Source of the DNA: Bacteroidales bacterium UBA1757
GTDB lineage: Bacteria > Bacteroidota > Bacteroidia > Bacteroidales > UBA1402
Direction: 5' to 3'
NCBI GenBank assembly: GCA_002315625.1
Contig: DCHH01000025.1
Span: 1-49,033, forward strand
Length of the DNA stretch: 49,033 nucleotides
Shown: one piece after another, positions 16,453 through 24,310 of the stretch
Position numbering within the stretch: the stretch's first letter is position 1
Layout: each line of letters opens with the position of its first letter
Notes under the pieces: generated by a model
Databases searched by the model: none
The model's input: only the letters and a program-made list of their open reading frames with translations
Told to the model about the DNA's origin: nothing
Made by a program: the position numbers and the translations under genes

Positions 16453-18192
16453 ATGAAAAAAAACCAGATAGCCAGGATTCGCAAACGCGACCTGAAACTG
16501 AACATCATGGATTATTTCCGTGATAACGATACGCAAAGCTTCAACTACAAACAGGTATCGGCAGCCATGGGTATCACCCGTCAGATTTCCAAGCTGATGG
16601 TTGACGATATACTTCACGAACTGCTTGAATCACATTTTCTGGCAGAAGAAAAGGAAGGAAAATACCGAATTGCCGTCAGGCCACGGCCCGAACGCCGTAT
16701 TATGGGCGATGACATTATGGGAGAATTCAACCTTCCGGAACATTACCCCGAAGAGGCTGAAAAAGCCGCACTTGCATTTTCTGAGGAAATCAAGCCTGAC
16801 GAACTTTCCTGGAGAGAGGATTTCCGCAGCGTTCCCACATTTACTATTGACCCTGCCGATGCCAAGGACTACGATGATGCCATTTCCTTCAGGATACTTG
16901 AAAACGGCCACTACGAAATCGGGGTGCACATCGCCGACGTAACCTTCTATGTCAAACCAGGGACTGTCATAGACAAGGAAGCTGAGCAGCGTGCCACATC
17001 GGTCTATCTTGTTGACCGCGTAATTCCAATGCTTCCTGAGCGGCTCTGCAACCAAGTCTGCTCACTGCGACCCGATGAGGACAAACGCTGCTTCGCATGC
17101 ATTTTCGAGATGGACGACAACGCCAAACTCCTGAAATCCAAAATTGTGCGGACTGTAATCCGTTCCGATGCACGATTGGACTACGATTTTGTCCAAAGCC
17201 TCATTGACGAAGATTCAACCATACATCCTCTCAAAGAGCAGATTCTCACCCTGAACCGTCTTGCCCAGATACTCAGGGCCGAGCGCTTCAAGAACGGGGC
17301 AATCAATTTCGAAACCACTGAAGTCCGCTTTGAAATCGACGAAAAAGGCAAACCGACCGGAGTCTATTTCCGTGAAGCGACCCCGTCACACCAGCTCATT
17401 GAGGAGTTTATGCTCCTGGCTAACCGCACAGTGGCCGAATATGTAGGGAAGAAAGGTACCATAGCCAAGCCTTTTGTATATCGTATCCACGACCAGCCTG
17501 ACAAGGAAAAGCTTGCCAACGTAGCCAAATTCATCAAGCGTTTCGGCCACAGTCTTACCGTAGAAGGCAGCAAAAAGGATGTTGCCTCTTCCATTAACCG
17601 GCTCCTTGACAGCGTGAAAGGCCATCGCGAAGCAAACATCGTTTCGACCATCACAGTCCGCGCCATGGCAAAAGCCATCTATTCGACAGACAATATCGGC
17701 CACTACGGACTGGCATTCTCCCACTACACCCACTTCACCTCGCCAATCCGACGCTATCCGGACATGATGGTCCACCGCCTTCTGGAACGTTATCTTTACG
17801 ACGGAAAAGCCGTTAACAAAGACTACCTGGAAAAAAAGTGCGATCATTGCTCCGAAATGGAACGTCTGGCCGAACAGGCAGAACGCGCCTCGGTCAAATG
17901 CAAGCAGATTGAGTTCATGGAAGAACGCAAAGGGGTTGTCTATAAGGGTGTAATCTCCGGTGTGACTGAGTTCGGCATTTTTGTCGAAATCATTGAAAAC
18001 AAGTGCGAAGGACTGGTTCTAATGCGCGATTTGGACGATGACCACTACGATTACGTTGAGCGCGAATACTGCCTGAAAGGACGCTATCACCACAAAGTCT
18101 ATCGGTTAGGCGACGAAGTCTATGTAATGGTGGCCCGCACAAATATGGACCGTCGCCAGCTCGATTTTATCCTCGCAGACCCAACTGAATAA
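16453..18192 (+). CDS. rnr: RNase R/RNase II-family exoribonuclease lacking N-terminal cold-shock domains
   Basis: The 579-residue 3'-5' exoribonuclease degrades RNA processively. An N-terminal winged helix spans about residues 10-68. The RNB catalytic domain follows, with DPADAKDYDDA placing metal-binding Asp at 133, 139, 141 and 142 (spacing as in E. coli RNase II Asp201/207/209/210). A C-terminal S1 domain lies at about 493-575. The winged helix and S1 identify it as the RNase R type. Only about 60 residues separate the winged helix from the RNB domain, too few for the two OB-fold cold-shock domains normally there; usual length is 700 or more. The frame is clean, with no stop or frameshift at the junction. 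I took ATG 16453 over a TTG at 16444. A hairpin terminator follows. Confidence 0.9.
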   Translation: MKKNQIARIRKRDLKLNIMDYFRDNDTQSFNYKQVSAAMGITRQISKLMVDDILHELLESHFLAEEKEGKYRIAVRPRPERRIMGDDIMGEFNLPEHYPEEAEKAALAFSEEIKPDELSWREDFRSVPTFTIDPADAKDYDDAISFRILENGHYEIGVHIADVTFYVKPGTVIDKEAEQRATSVYLVDRVIPMLPERLCNQVCSLRPDEDKRCFACIFEMDDNAKLLKSKIVRTVIRSDARLDYDFVQSLIDEDSTIHPLKEQILTLNRLAQILRAERFKNGAINFETTEVRFEIDEKGKPTGVYFREATPSHQLIEEFMLLANRTVAEYVGKKGTIAKPFVYRIHDQPDKEKLANVAKFIKRFGHSLTVEGSKKDVASSINRLLDSVKGHREANIVSTITVRAMAKAIYSTDNIGHYGLAFSHYTHFTSPIRRYPDMMVHRLLERYLYDGKAVNKDYLEKKCDHCSEMERLAEQAERASVKCKQIEFMEERKGVVYKGVISGVTEFGIFVEIIENKCEGLVLMRDLDDDHYDYVEREYCLKGRYHHKVYRLGDEVYVMVARTNMDRRQLDFILADPTE

Positions 18193-18245
18193 TTTTTTTC
18201 AAAAAAAAAGAGTTTTCATGTAACGGATTAAAGAGGAATTCGTCT

Positions 18246-18290
18246 AAGGAGTTGTATCTGATTCCATGAAAATCAGGTGCGACTCTTTTT
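18246..18290 (+). terminator. long hairpin terminator after the RNase R gene
   Basis: An 18-bp stem (18246-18263 against 18271-18288, with a few G:U pairs) and a 7-nt loop CCATGAA ends in five T. It lies about 55 bp after the stop codon and would end the long guaB-to-rnr unit. Confidence 0.75.
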
Positions 18291-18308
18291 AATTTCCTCT
18301 ATATACGT

Positions 18309-18345
18309 AGAAGGTGCACCGACGTGAGGTCAGGGCACCTTTTTC
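18309..18345 (+). terminator. second terminator-like hairpin before apt
   Basis: AAGGTGC (18311-18317) pairs with GCACCTT (18335-18341), with ACC/GGT able to pair inside the loop, followed by a T-rich run. It stands 20 bp after the first hairpin and just before the apt promoter. It could be a backup terminator or the end of a short transcript. Confidence 0.5.
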
Positions 18346-18360
18346 TTTCTTTACAATTCA

Positions 18361-18392
18361 CTTGCAGATGCCGTGTATTAGCATTATTTTTG
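18361..18392 (+). promoter_or_regulatory. promoter of apt
   Basis: TATTTTTG at 18385-18392 matches the -7 consensus. A weak CTTG at 18361-18364 sits 20 bp upstream. The apt ATG follows about 20 nt after the -7 element. Confidence 0.55.
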
Positions 18393-18411
18393 TCCCATCT
18401 GACAACCGTAC

Positions 18412-18948
18412 ATGACAACACAGGAATTGATCGACAACATCAGGGTAATCGAAGATTTCCCCGTCAAAGGCATCCACTTTCAGGATGTCACCACCTTAGT
18501 GAACAACCACGAATGTATCTGCGAGATACTTGATCGCATCTGTGCAATCTACAAAGACAAGGGCATCACCAAAGTGGTAGGCCTGGAGGCACGCGGCTTC
18601 ATACTCGGAGGAGCATTGGCATACCGTCTCGGCGCAGGATTCGTCCTTGCCCGCAAACCGGGAAAGCTTCCCGGAAAGACATTGAGTGAAAGCTACTGTC
18701 TGGAGTACGGAAAAGACACGGTTGAAATCCATGAAGGCTCAATCACCCCCGACGATGTCGTGCTTGTTCACGACGACCTTGTTGCAACCGGCGGCACTTT
18801 CGGTGCTGTCTGGCGTCTCTGTCACCGTTTCGGTGCAAAGCAGGTCTATCTCAACTCAATAATAGACCTGACCGACTGTCCCCGTCGCAGCGACTTCCCA
18901 ACCGATGCCCCCCGCACTGCCATCCTCTCTATCGGCGGTGTCGAATAA
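18412..18948 (+). CDS. apt: adenine phosphoribosyltransferase
   Basis: The 178-residue enzyme makes AMP from adenine and PRPP (purine salvage, cytoplasmic). The PRPP-binding loop VVLVHDDLVATGGTFGA lies at about 120-136, and the family's GLEARGFILGG substrate stretch at about 53-63. Length matches E. coli Apt (183). The gene stands alone between the hairpins after rnr and a strong bidirectional terminator. It faces a purine permease gene convergently, a sensible salvage pair although not cotranscribed. Confidence 0.96.
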   Translation: MTTQELIDNIRVIEDFPVKGIHFQDVTTLVNNHECICEILDRICAIYKDKGITKVVGLEARGFILGGALAYRLGAGFVLARKPGKLPGKTLSESYCLEYGKDTVEIHEGSITPDDVVLVHDDLVATGGTFGAVWRLCHRFGAKQVYLNSIIDLTDCPRRSDFPTDAPRTAILSIGGVE

Positions 18949-18969
18949 TAAGGAAAACAAGACTCCATA

Positions 18970-19011
18970 AATAATAAAGCCTCCGTCTCGCAGGACAGAG
19001 GCTTTATTATT
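18970..19011. terminator. bidirectional terminator between apt and the purine permease
   Basis: A perfect 14-bp stem (AATAATAAAGCCTC at 18970-18983 against GAGGCTTTATTATT at 18998-19011), with three more inner pairs, is A-rich on one side and T-rich on the other. It can stop transcription in both directions. Confidence 0.88.
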
Positions 19012-19028
19012 TTCAGAAATATAATCGC

Positions 19029-20327
19029 TTACATGAAGATGTAACGGAGAACAAACAGTATAGCCAGAACCCACATTGTGATGCTGATCTTCTTTGCTTT
19101 ACCAGTGCAGGCATTGATGATGACATAGACAATCATACCCAGCAGGATACCGTGGGCGATGCTATATGACAACGGCATCATGACAGCAGTGATGAAAGCA
19201 GGGATAGCCTCAGAATAGTCGTTCCAGTCAATTTCCTTGATCGGAGCAAGCATCATCACACCGACAATGACCAGGACGGCTCCGGTAGCTGCGCCAGGAA
19301 TAGCAAGGAAAATCGGTGAGAAGAACAAAGCCACGATAAAGCCAATCGCGATAACGAAAGCGGTAAGGCCAGTGCGGCCGCCTTCGGCAACACCAGAAGC
19401 GCTCTCAATATAGGTTGTAGTGGTAGAAGTACCGAAAACTGCACCGGCAGTGGTGGCAACAGCGTCAGCCATCAAAATCTTGCTGATACCATCGACCTTG
19501 CCGTCCTTATCGACCATACCTGACTTGACAGAAACACCAACTACGGTTCCGATGGTGTCGAACATGTCAATGAAGAGGAAGGTGAAGACAACAACCAGCA
19601 TATCCCAGCTCAAAATCTGTGACCATTCGAACTGGCAGAAAATGGGGGAAAGGGAAGCAGGCATGGAAACAACACCCGAAAATTTGGTGATGCCAAAGGG
19701 AATGCCAATGATGGTGGTGGCAAGCATACCAATCAGGATACCACCCTTCACACCCAGGACAACCAGGATAGAGGTGATGAAAAGTCCGATGACGAACAGC
19801 ATGCTGCCAGCGGTCTTGAGGTCACCCAGGCCAACCAGAGTTGCACTATTGTCAACGATAATGCCGGCGTTCTGCAGTCCGATGAAGGCAATGTAAAGAC
19901 CGATACCAGCACCGATAGCTTTCTTGAGCGAGTTGGGAATGGCATCGACAATCATCTCACGTACCTTGGTGGCCGACAGAATGATGAAAATGATACCCTC
20001 AATCAGAATGGCGGTCAGGGCAAACTGCCAGCTGTAACCCATTCCAAGGCATACGGTGAATACGAAGAAAGCATTCAGACCCATACCCGGAGCAAGTCCG
20101 AAGGGCTTCTTGGCATAGAGAGCCATGGCCAGCGTACCAACGATGGCAGCCAGAGCGGTGGCAGTGAATACTGAACCTACCGGCATACCCTCAAGATTGC
20201 CGAAGATACTGGGATTGACAGCCAGAATGTAGGCCATCGTCAAGAAGGTTGTGATACCTGCGAGGACTTCCGTGCGAACACTTGTTCCGTTCACACCAGC
20301 CTCAAAACCAAACAGTTTTTTAAGCAT
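19029..20327 (-). CDS. NCS2-family (AzgA-like) purine permease
   Basis: The 432-residue inner-membrane transporter has about 12-14 hydrophobic helices. It opens with the typical MLKKLFGFEAG, then TEVLAGITTFLTMAYILAVNP, and carries GLAPGMGLNAFFVFTVC and a later SASGVAEGGRTGLTA stretch. These are hallmarks of the AzgA branch of NCS2, which imports hypoxanthine, guanine and adenine with protons. I chose the ATG whose codon ends at 20327, because the family starts MLKK; an in-frame start at 20360 would add 11 non-conserved residues. It is convergent with apt and divergent from the DEAD-box helicase. The exact purine specificity is inferred. Confidence 0.92.
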   Translation of the reverse strand: MLKKLFGFEAGVNGTSVRTEVLAGITTFLTMAYILAVNPSIFGNLEGMPVGSVFTATALAAIVGTLAMALYAKKPFGLAPGMGLNAFFVFTVCLGMGYSWQFALTAILIEGIIFIILSATKVREMIVDAIPNSLKKAIGAGIGLYIAFIGLQNAGIIVDNSATLVGLGDLKTAGSMLFVIGLFITSILVVLGVKGGILIGMLATTIIGIPFGITKFSGVVSMPASLSPIFCQFEWSQILSWDMLVVVFTFLFIDMFDTIGTVVGVSVKSGMVDKDGKVDGISKILMADAVATTAGAVFGTSTTTTYIESASGVAEGGRTGLTAFVIAIGFIVALFFSPIFLAIPGAATGAVLVIVGVMMLAPIKEIDWNDYSEAIPAFITAVMMPLSYSIAHGILLGMIVYVIINACTGKAKKISITMWVLAILFVLRYIFM

Positions 20328-20385
20328 ATAAAATAAATTAGGAGTTGGGAAATCCGCCATTAAGCCCGCCGGCTGAAAAACGCAT

Positions 20386-20393
20386 CAAAATTA
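20386..20393 (-). promoter_or_regulatory. possible -7 element of the purine permease gene
   Basis: On the minus strand TAATTTTG (20393-20386) fits TAnnTTTG, giving a leader of about 50 nt to the chosen ATG. I see no clear -33 element upstream. Confidence 0.45.
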
Positions 20394-20442
20394 ATACATT
20401 TTTCCTAAATCCACATCTGTTACTACCCCAAATTTTAACCAG

Positions 20443-20473
20443 TTGGGAGATTGCAGCGGATTTTATACTTTTG
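20443..20473 (+). promoter_or_regulatory. promoter of the DEAD-box helicase gene
   Basis: TACTTTTG at 20466-20473 is a consensus -7 element, with TTGG at 20443-20446 19 bp upstream as a weak -33. The ATG at 20494 is about 20 nt away. Confidence 0.6.
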
Positions 20474-20493
20474 CGCCCGATTTAAGTTAAAAT

Positions 20494-22248
20494 ATGAAGT
20501 CATTTGAAGAACTTGGCCTGGAAGAAGATTTGCTAAAGGCCATACGGGAACTGGGATTCGAGAATCCTATGCCGGTACAGGAAGAAGTAATACCCTATTT
20601 GTTGGAAGGCGACAAAGACGTCGTGGCTCTGGCACAGACTGGAACTGGCAAGACTGCGGCCTTCGGACTGCCAATCCTGCAAAAGCTTGACGGTAAAAGC
20701 CTTGACACCCAGGCTCTTATCATGAGTCCTACCCGCGAACTCTGCCTGCAGATATCCGACGACCTGAGAGATTTCGCCAAATACATGCCTGGAGTCTATG
20801 TACTTCCGGTCTATGGCGGCAGCAGTATCGAACAGCAAATCCGGGCCCTGAGAAAAGGTATTCAGGTCATAGTGGCCACACCGGGACGTCTTCTCGACCT
20901 TATGCGAAGGGGGTGCGTTGACCTCTCAAAAGTACACGATGTGGTAATGGATGAGGCGGACGAAATGCTCGACATGGGCTTCACCGATGATATCAACGCC
21001 ATCCTTTCCGAAGTCCCTGCAGAACGCAACACCTTACTGTTCTCGGCCACCATGCCCGATGAAATCGGGAAGATCGCAAAAAACTACATGCGCAATCCGA
21101 GGGAAATAGTCATCGGGAACCGAAACGAAAGCACCGCCACGGTCAGACACATATATTATATGGTGCAGGCCAAGGACAAATACCAGACGCTGAAACGCAT
21201 TATCGACTACTATCCCAGTCTGTACGGCATCATTTTCTGCCGCACGAAAGTTGAAACCCAGGAGGTGGCCGACAAACTGATTCACGACGGCTACAATGCC
21301 GACTCGCTTCACGGAGACCTTTCACAGGCCCAGCGCGACTATGTCATGCAGCGTTTCCGCCTGCGCAACCTCCAGCTTCTGGTAGCCACCGACGTGGCAG
21401 CCCGCGGACTGGATGTTGACGACCTGACCCATATCATCAACTACACTCTTCCGGATGACACTGAGGTCTATACCCACCGCAGCGGCCGTACAGGAAGGGC
21501 CGGCAAGACAGGAATATCGATTGCCATCATCAACCTCAGGGAAAAACACCGTATCAGGACCATTGAGAAGAATATTAACAAGGTGTTCGAAGCCGGAAAG
21601 ATGCCAACCGGCAAGGAAATATGCAGCAAGCAGATATTCAACCTGATGGACCGTATAGAGAAAGTCGAAGTCAACGAGAACGAAATAGCCGGTATTCTTC
21701 CGTCAGTATATCGAAAACTGGAGTGGCTGGACAAGGAAGATCTGGTCAAGAGGATGGTATCTCTCGAATTCAACCGTCTTATTGCCTACTATCAGGACAA
21801 CGAAGACTTCGAGACGATTGACGAAACCCCAAAATCCAAACGTGAAAAATCCCAGGGCAGCTCCGCCCCCGAACAGGGTTTCTCAAAGATTTTCATCGGT
21901 CTGGGCAAAATGGACGGAGCCACTCCAAAGAACCTGCTTGGACTCCTCAACGAATGCATCGGCGGCAAGGTCGAGGTGGGACGTATTGACCTGTTCACCC
22001 GCTATTCACTGCTGGACGTGGCTGAGAAAAACGCCAAGGATGTGGTACGCGAGCTCCGTTCGCTTAGAGTCCTCGGACGCAATGTACGCGTTGACTTTGC
22101 CACCGAAGACCAAATAAACAGAGGAGCAAAAATCAAGGCAGAAGGGGGTGAACGCGAAGGCAAACACTTTAACCGCTCACGCCGTCAAGGCTCCCCTGGC
22201 AGAGACAGGCAAGACTTCCCAAATAAAAAAAAGAAAAAATATTTGTAA
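20494..22248 (+). CDS. DEAD-box RNA helicase with DbpA-type RNA-binding domain
   Basis: The 584-residue protein has the Q motif (GFENPMPVQ), AQTGTGKT at 47-54, PTREL at 79-83, DEAD at 153-156, SAT near 184-186 and HRSGRTGRAG near 329-338. The C-terminal region at about 460-540 (GFSKIFIGLGKMDG onward) is the DbpA/CsdA RNA-binding domain, followed by a short Arg/Lys-rich tail. Such helicases unwind structured RNA in ribosome assembly and cold adaptation (DeaD/CsdA type). It has its own promoter, and rpsO starts 63 bp later with its own promoter. The gene name deaD would be reasonable but is not certain. Confidence 0.93.
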   Translation: MKSFEELGLEEDLLKAIRELGFENPMPVQEEVIPYLLEGDKDVVALAQTGTGKTAAFGLPILQKLDGKSLDTQALIMSPTRELCLQISDDLRDFAKYMPGVYVLPVYGGSSIEQQIRALRKGIQVIVATPGRLLDLMRRGCVDLSKVHDVVMDEADEMLDMGFTDDINAILSEVPAERNTLLFSATMPDEIGKIAKNYMRNPREIVIGNRNESTATVRHIYYMVQAKDKYQTLKRIIDYYPSLYGIIFCRTKVETQEVADKLIHDGYNADSLHGDLSQAQRDYVMQRFRLRNLQLLVATDVAARGLDVDDLTHIINYTLPDDTEVYTHRSGRTGRAGKTGISIAIINLREKHRIRTIEKNINKVFEAGKMPTGKEICSKQIFNLMDRIEKVEVNENEIAGILPSVYRKLEWLDKEDLVKRMVSLEFNRLIAYYQDNEDFETIDETPKSKREKSQGSSAPEQGFSKIFIGLGKMDGATPKNLLGLLNECIGGKVEVGRIDLFTRYSLLDVAEKNAKDVVRELRSLRVLGRNVRVDFATEDQINRGAKIKAEGGEREGKHFNRSRRQGSPGRDRQDFPNKKKKKYL

Positions 22249-22271
22249 TCAAGAATAATTCACTACCTTTG
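22242..22271 (+). promoter_or_regulatory. promoter of rpsO
   Basis: TTTG at 22242-22245, an 18-bp spacer and TACCTTTG at 22264-22271. The -33 lies inside the last codons of the helicase gene. Confidence 0.65.
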
Positions 22272-22311
22272 CGCCCGCAATTTTTGCACAACTATATTAA
22301 AATTTACCACA

Positions 22312-22581
22312 ATGTACTTAACCAAAGAAAAGAAACAGGAAATCTTCGAGAAGTACGGAAAGTCCAACACGGATACTGGTTCGCCTGAAGCACAGATCGC
22401 CTTGTTCTCCTACCGTATCTCTCATTTGACTGAGCACTTGAAGTCAAACAAGAAGGACTATAGCACTTCCCGTTCCCTGAAGATGTTGGTCGGCAAGCGT
22501 CGCCGCCTGCTGGACTATGTAAAGGCAAAGGATATCGAAAAGTATCGTAGCCTCATCAAGGAGTTGGGCATCAGACGTTAA
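22312..22581 (+). CDS. rpsO: 30S ribosomal protein S15
   Basis: The 89-residue protein is the standard length of S15. It contains the 16S rRNA-binding stretch with DTGSPEAQIALFSYRI (about 21-36) and the signature LKMLVGKRRRLLDY (about 62-75). S15 binds 16S rRNA early in 30S assembly. The gene has its own promoter, a leader of about 35 nt that could hold an autoregulatory site (no structure obvious to me), and a strong terminator. Confidence 0.98.
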   Translation: MYLTKEKKQEIFEKYGKSNTDTGSPEAQIALFSYRISHLTEHLKSNKKDYSTSRSLKMLVGKRRRLLDYVKAKDIEKYRSLIKELGIRR

Positions 22582-22600
22582 GTCTTTCGCTTCCACGAAT

Positions 22601-22639
22601 TTAAAAGAGCCGGACAAGCCATTCGTCCGGCTCTTTTAA
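22601..22639 (+). terminator. intrinsic terminator after rpsO
   Basis: A perfect 15-bp stem (22601-22615 against 22625-22639) with a 9-nt loop; the core is AAAAGAGCCGGAC/GTCCGGCTCTTTT. It lies 19 bp after the rpsO stop. Confidence 0.9.
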
Positions 22640-22682
22640 TATTATTTTAGAAGTAATATTAGCAATTCACCTTTTTTATTCG

Positions 22683-22690
22683 TTACTTTG
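22683..22690 (+). promoter_or_regulatory. weak -7 element before acpP
   Basis: TTACTTTG differs from TAnnTTTG at one position. It is the best candidate in the 86 bp between the rpsO terminator and acpP; a promoter is required here because of that terminator. Confidence 0.4.
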
Positions 22691-22725
22691 CCGCGAATTT
22701 GTGACACACATAAATCAAGACCATT

Positions 22726-22968
22726 ATGACAGAAATAGCTGAAAAAGTACAAGCCATCATCGCCGACAAGCTGGGCGTTGAGCTTTCACAAGTCACCCCT
22801 ACTGCCAAGTTCACCAGTGATTTGGGTGCCGATTCTCTTGACACCGTTGAATTGCTCATGAAACTTGAAGAAGAGTTTTCTGTAAAGATTCCAGAAGAGG
22901 AGCAGGAGAAGATTTCCACTGTTCAAGACGCTGTTTCATACATTGAAAACGCTCTGAGCAACAAATAA
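22726..22968 (+). CDS. acpP: acyl carrier protein
   Basis: The 80-residue acidic protein carries growing acyl chains in type II fatty acid synthesis. Ser37 in the GADSLDTVEL motif is the phosphopantetheine attachment site. Length and the four-helix pattern match E. coli AcpP (78). fabF follows 55 bp downstream, the classic acpP-fabF pair, with no terminator between. Confidence 0.98.
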   Translation: MTEIAEKVQAIIADKLGVELSQVTPTAKFTSDLGADSLDTVELLMKLEEEFSVKIPEEEQEKISTVQDAVSYIENALSNK

Positions 22969-23023
22969 TCCGGTGAGTCAAGAGACATTCCTGACCGCTA
23001 CTGATGATTCCTATCGTACGACC

Positions 23024-24277
23024 ATGGAATTAAAAAGAGTAGTCGTAACAGGTCTTGGTGCCATCACTCCTATAGGCAATTCCGTCCCCGAATACTGGGA
23101 CGGTCTTGTGAAGGGTGCGAGTGGTGCAGGGCCTGTCACACATTTTGATGCTTCACTCTTCCGCACACAGTTCGCCTGTGAAGTAAAGGGACTTGATATC
23201 GTCGGGTTCTTCGGCACAAAAGATGCCCGAAAGTATGACGCATACGAACACTTCGCTTTGATGACTGCCGAAGAGGCGTTTCAGGACAGCGGCATTGACC
23301 TCACAAAGGAGGATCTATGGCGCTGCGGAGCCATCTGGGCCAGTGGTGTCGGAGGACTCAGCTCTCTGGAACCGGAAATTGCGGCCTACTACAAGGGGGA
23401 CGGGACACCGCGCTTCAGTCCGTTCCTGGTTCCCAAGATGATAGGGAATATGCCTGCCGGCTACATATCAATCCGATATGGCCTTCGCGGACCGAGTTTC
23501 AGCACTGTAGCCGCCTGTGCCGCATCCAATATGTCCATACTTGCCGCCTTCGACCAGATTCGAATGGGTGACGCTGACATCATCTTTGCAGGAGGTTCGG
23601 AGGCCACCATCTGCCCAAGCGGCATCGGTTCATTCTCTGCAATGCGTGCCCTGTCAAACCGCAATGACGATCCTGAACATGCAAGCAGGCCATTCAGCCT
23701 CTCACGCGACGGATTTGTCATGGGAGAGGGAGGCGGCTGCCTCATTCTGGAGGAACTGGAGCACGCCAAGGCCCGTGGCGCAAAGATATACGCCGAAATC
23801 ATAGGCGGCGCACATACTGATGATGCCTACCACATGACAGCCCCCCATCCTGAAGGACTCGGAGCTGCGATGGTCATGAAAAAAGCCATAGAGAAAGCAG
23901 GTATTCGCCCGGAGGATGTCGATTACATAAATGCTCACGGCACATCGACAAAGTTAGGTGACATAGCCGAAGTAAAAGCTATTGAGACTGTCTTCGGTGA
24001 GCACACCTACTCAATGAACATCAGTTCGACCAAGTCCATGACCGGGCATTTGCTTGGCGGAGCCGGGGCAATCGAGGCCATTGCCTGCATCAAGGCCATC
24101 AACACCGGCATTATTCCTCCGACCATCAACCATAGCCAGGACGATGTCGATCCGGAGCTCGATTCCCGCATCAATTTCACCTTCAACAAGGCACAGAGAC
24201 GCGAGGTCACAGTAGCCCTTTCCAACGGCTTTGGTTTTGGAGGACAGAACGCTACTTTGGTGCTCAGGAAATACTGA
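23024..24277 (+). CDS. fabF: 3-oxoacyl-[acyl-carrier-protein] synthase II
   Basis: The 417-residue condensing enzyme extends acyl-ACP with malonyl-ACP. Cys165 (VAACAAS) with His305 (NAHGTST) and His342 (MTGHLLGGAGA) forms the C-H-H active site of KAS I/II. I chose ATG 23024, which begins MELKRVVVTGLG as in the family; a GTG at 22973 would add 17 unconserved residues. The gene sits in an acpP-fabF unit, and cysS follows after 33 bp. Confidence 0.96.
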   Translation: MELKRVVVTGLGAITPIGNSVPEYWDGLVKGASGAGPVTHFDASLFRTQFACEVKGLDIVGFFGTKDARKYDAYEHFALMTAEEAFQDSGIDLTKEDLWRCGAIWASGVGGLSSLEPEIAAYYKGDGTPRFSPFLVPKMIGNMPAGYISIRYGLRGPSFSTVAACAASNMSILAAFDQIRMGDADIIFAGGSEATICPSGIGSFSAMRALSNRNDDPEHASRPFSLSRDGFVMGEGGGCLILEELEHAKARGAKIYAEIIGGAHTDDAYHMTAPHPEGLGAAMVMKKAIEKAGIRPEDVDYINAHGTSTKLGDIAEVKAIETVFGEHTYSMNISSTKSMTGHLLGGAGAIEAIACIKAINTGIIPPTINHSQDDVDPELDSRINFTFNKAQRREVTVALSNGFGFGGQNATLVLRKY

Positions 24278-24310
24278 GCCGCCTGAAACAAAAAAACGGA
24301 ACATTTCACT

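Noticed and set aside
18193..18411. Riboswitch for apt
   Set aside because: No conserved purine-riboswitch core is visible, and the hairpins lie before the apt promoter rather than in its leader.
22973..23023. GTG-initiated N-terminal extension of fabF
   Set aside because: The 17 extra residues have no family counterpart, while ATG 23024 gives the conserved MELKRVVVTGLG opening.
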